The translations under genes were made by a program, and so were the position numbers. Source: Roseivivax isoporae LMG 25204 (GTDB lineage: Bacteria; Pseudomonadota; Alphaproteobacteria; Rhodobacterales; Rhodobacteraceae). Taken from it: DNA of 64,000 bases. This document shows, in pieces, positions 63,371 through 64,000 of the stretch. The stretch lies in NCBI RefSeq assembly GCF_000521865.1, contig NZ_JAME01000005.1, positions 62,001-126,000 on the forward strand. Direction: 5' to 3'. The notes beneath the pieces were generated by a model. That model was not told the origin of the DNA. It saw only the letters and a list, made by a program, of their open reading frames with translations, and did not search any database. Each line of letters opens with the position of its first letter. The first letter of the stretch is position 1.

Positions 63371-64000
63371 TCAGGCGCTGGGCTGCGTGGCCGGCGGCGG
63401 CCGGCCCGCGAACGCGCGCAGGAGCGGCCGTTCCACCAGCACGTGCGCCACGGCCCCCGCAGTGACCCCGGTCGCCACCAGCAGGGCCAGCATGAGCGCG
63501 GGCGGCACGCCCTCCTGCAGGCCGAGCTTCGCCACCACCAGCGTTGCCGCGCTCATGACCGGGACGTGCACGAGATAGATCGCGTAGGACGCGTCCCCGA
63601 GGAAGGACAGCCAGCGCGGTACCGGCGGCCGGCCCGAGGCAAGCCCCGCGACCATCAGCGCCGCGCCGATCCCGTAGAGCAGCGTCCGCGCGCCGCGATG
63701 CCATGCGAGCTCCGTCCACTGCTCGATCAGTCCCACGCCGAAGAAGAGGACCGCGCCCGCGGCGAAGAGCGCCCACGCCACCGGCACCGACAGGCGTCCC
63801 GTCGCGTGGGCCGCGACCATGCCGAAGAGGAACAGGAGGTTGTAGGGCGAGAGCAGGAAGGCCAGCGGCAGCGCCTCGATCCCGAACGGCACCGCCACGA
63901 GGCAGGCCAGCATCCAGCCGCCGAACAGCGCGACGCCCGCCCGCGCGCTCAGGATCATGGTCACGAAGACGAGGTAGAACAGCATCTCGTGCTGCAGCGT
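63371..64000 (-). CDS. OafA/YrhL-type acyltransferase (5' partial)
   Basis: About 209 C-terminal residues of a multi-pass membrane acyltransferase (Acyl_transf_3). The frame continues to the window edge: TLQHEMLFY, the conserved W/SLxxExxFY-type motif, lies exactly at the boundary. The rest has about seven membrane segments and WLSFLGDASYAIYLVHVPVM, diagnostic for the family. Such enzymes O-acetylate surface polysaccharide or other cell-envelope sugars. The N-terminal half, with the catalytic His, is outside the window. Confidence 0.88.
   Translation of the reverse strand, partial: TLQHEMLFYLVFVTMILSARAGVALFGGWMLACLVAVPFGIEALPLAFLLSPYNLLFLFGMVAAHATGRLSVPVAWALFAAGAVLFFGVGLIEQWTELAWHRGARTLLYGIGAALMVAGLASGRPPVPRWLSFLGDASYAIYLVHVPVMSAATLVVAKLGLQEGVPPALMLALLVATGVTAGAVAHVLVERPLLRAFAGRPPPATQPSA

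Overview
This is one contiguous chromosomal stretch of a high-GC (about 70%) alphaproteobacterium. It most likely belongs to the Rhodobacterales (Rhodobacter/Roseobacter lineage). The signs are an hsp20-DUF1150 pair, a fused ATP sulfurylase/APS kinase, a short HisG with HisZ, two Hint-domain proteins, a RpoH(II)-like sigma factor and a perfect CIRCE before groES. I see no phage, plasmid, transposase, integrase or CRISPR signature. Genes are packed tightly, with ATGA/TGATG overlaps inside operons and only a few bases between convergent genes.

Layout. 1-5 kb: the end of an AbrB-type membrane protein, UbiK, then lgt-midA-pgeF and a degenerate Hint protein. 5-12 kb: Lrp regulator and trxB (divergent), sat-cysC, hsp20-DUF1150, a YdcH protein, purE-purK. 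12-16.5 kb: GNAT-DMT transporter-phnM, then groES-groEL under CIRCE. 16.6-25 kb: a DUF2161 nuclease-fold protein, a TraB/GumN protein, coaBC-dut-moeB-like-M3 peptidase, and rpoH-chaN. 25-30.5 kb: a GST-like protein, hisS-hisZ-hisG, slyX, and a class A beta-lactamase divergent from an AmpR-type regulator. 31.6-32.7 kb: the only decayed region, two truncated genes back to back beside tRNA-Arg(CCU). 32.7-37.4 kb: a Tat-exported CpdB-type nucleotidase, a second Hint protein and a ThDP enzyme. 37.5-40.8 kb: paaG-paaI-paaK and a TetR (PaaR-like) regulator. 40.8-46 kb: tex, then a CHAD / ParA-like ATPase / CYTH operon. 46-48.2 kb: an unusual fusion of a trypsin-like protease with endonuclease I. 48.4-56 kb: a TPP riboswitch heading thiD-thiO-thiS-thiG-thiE-thiF-thiY-tenA-thiZ-thiX. 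56-63 kb: an HpcH-type aldolase, and a dihydropyrimidinase operon with a complete ABC importer. The window ends inside an acyltransferase gene.

How the genes work together. The thi operon covers ThDP assembly, uptake of a pyrimidine precursor (ThiXYZ) and salvage by TenA, all under one riboswitch. The hyd operon pairs a cyclic-amidase with its probable importer. The rpoH gene has an upstream element matching the Rhodobacter RpoE promoter, and hsp20 and groESL carry heat-shock type controls, so several stress regulators meet in this segment.

The two best candidates for undescribed biology are the cytosolic protease-nuclease fusion (46034-48202) and the CHAD-ParA-CYTH operon (43318-46030), which may position or process polyphosphate. 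All functional calls rest on reading motifs and context in the sequence. No database search was possible.
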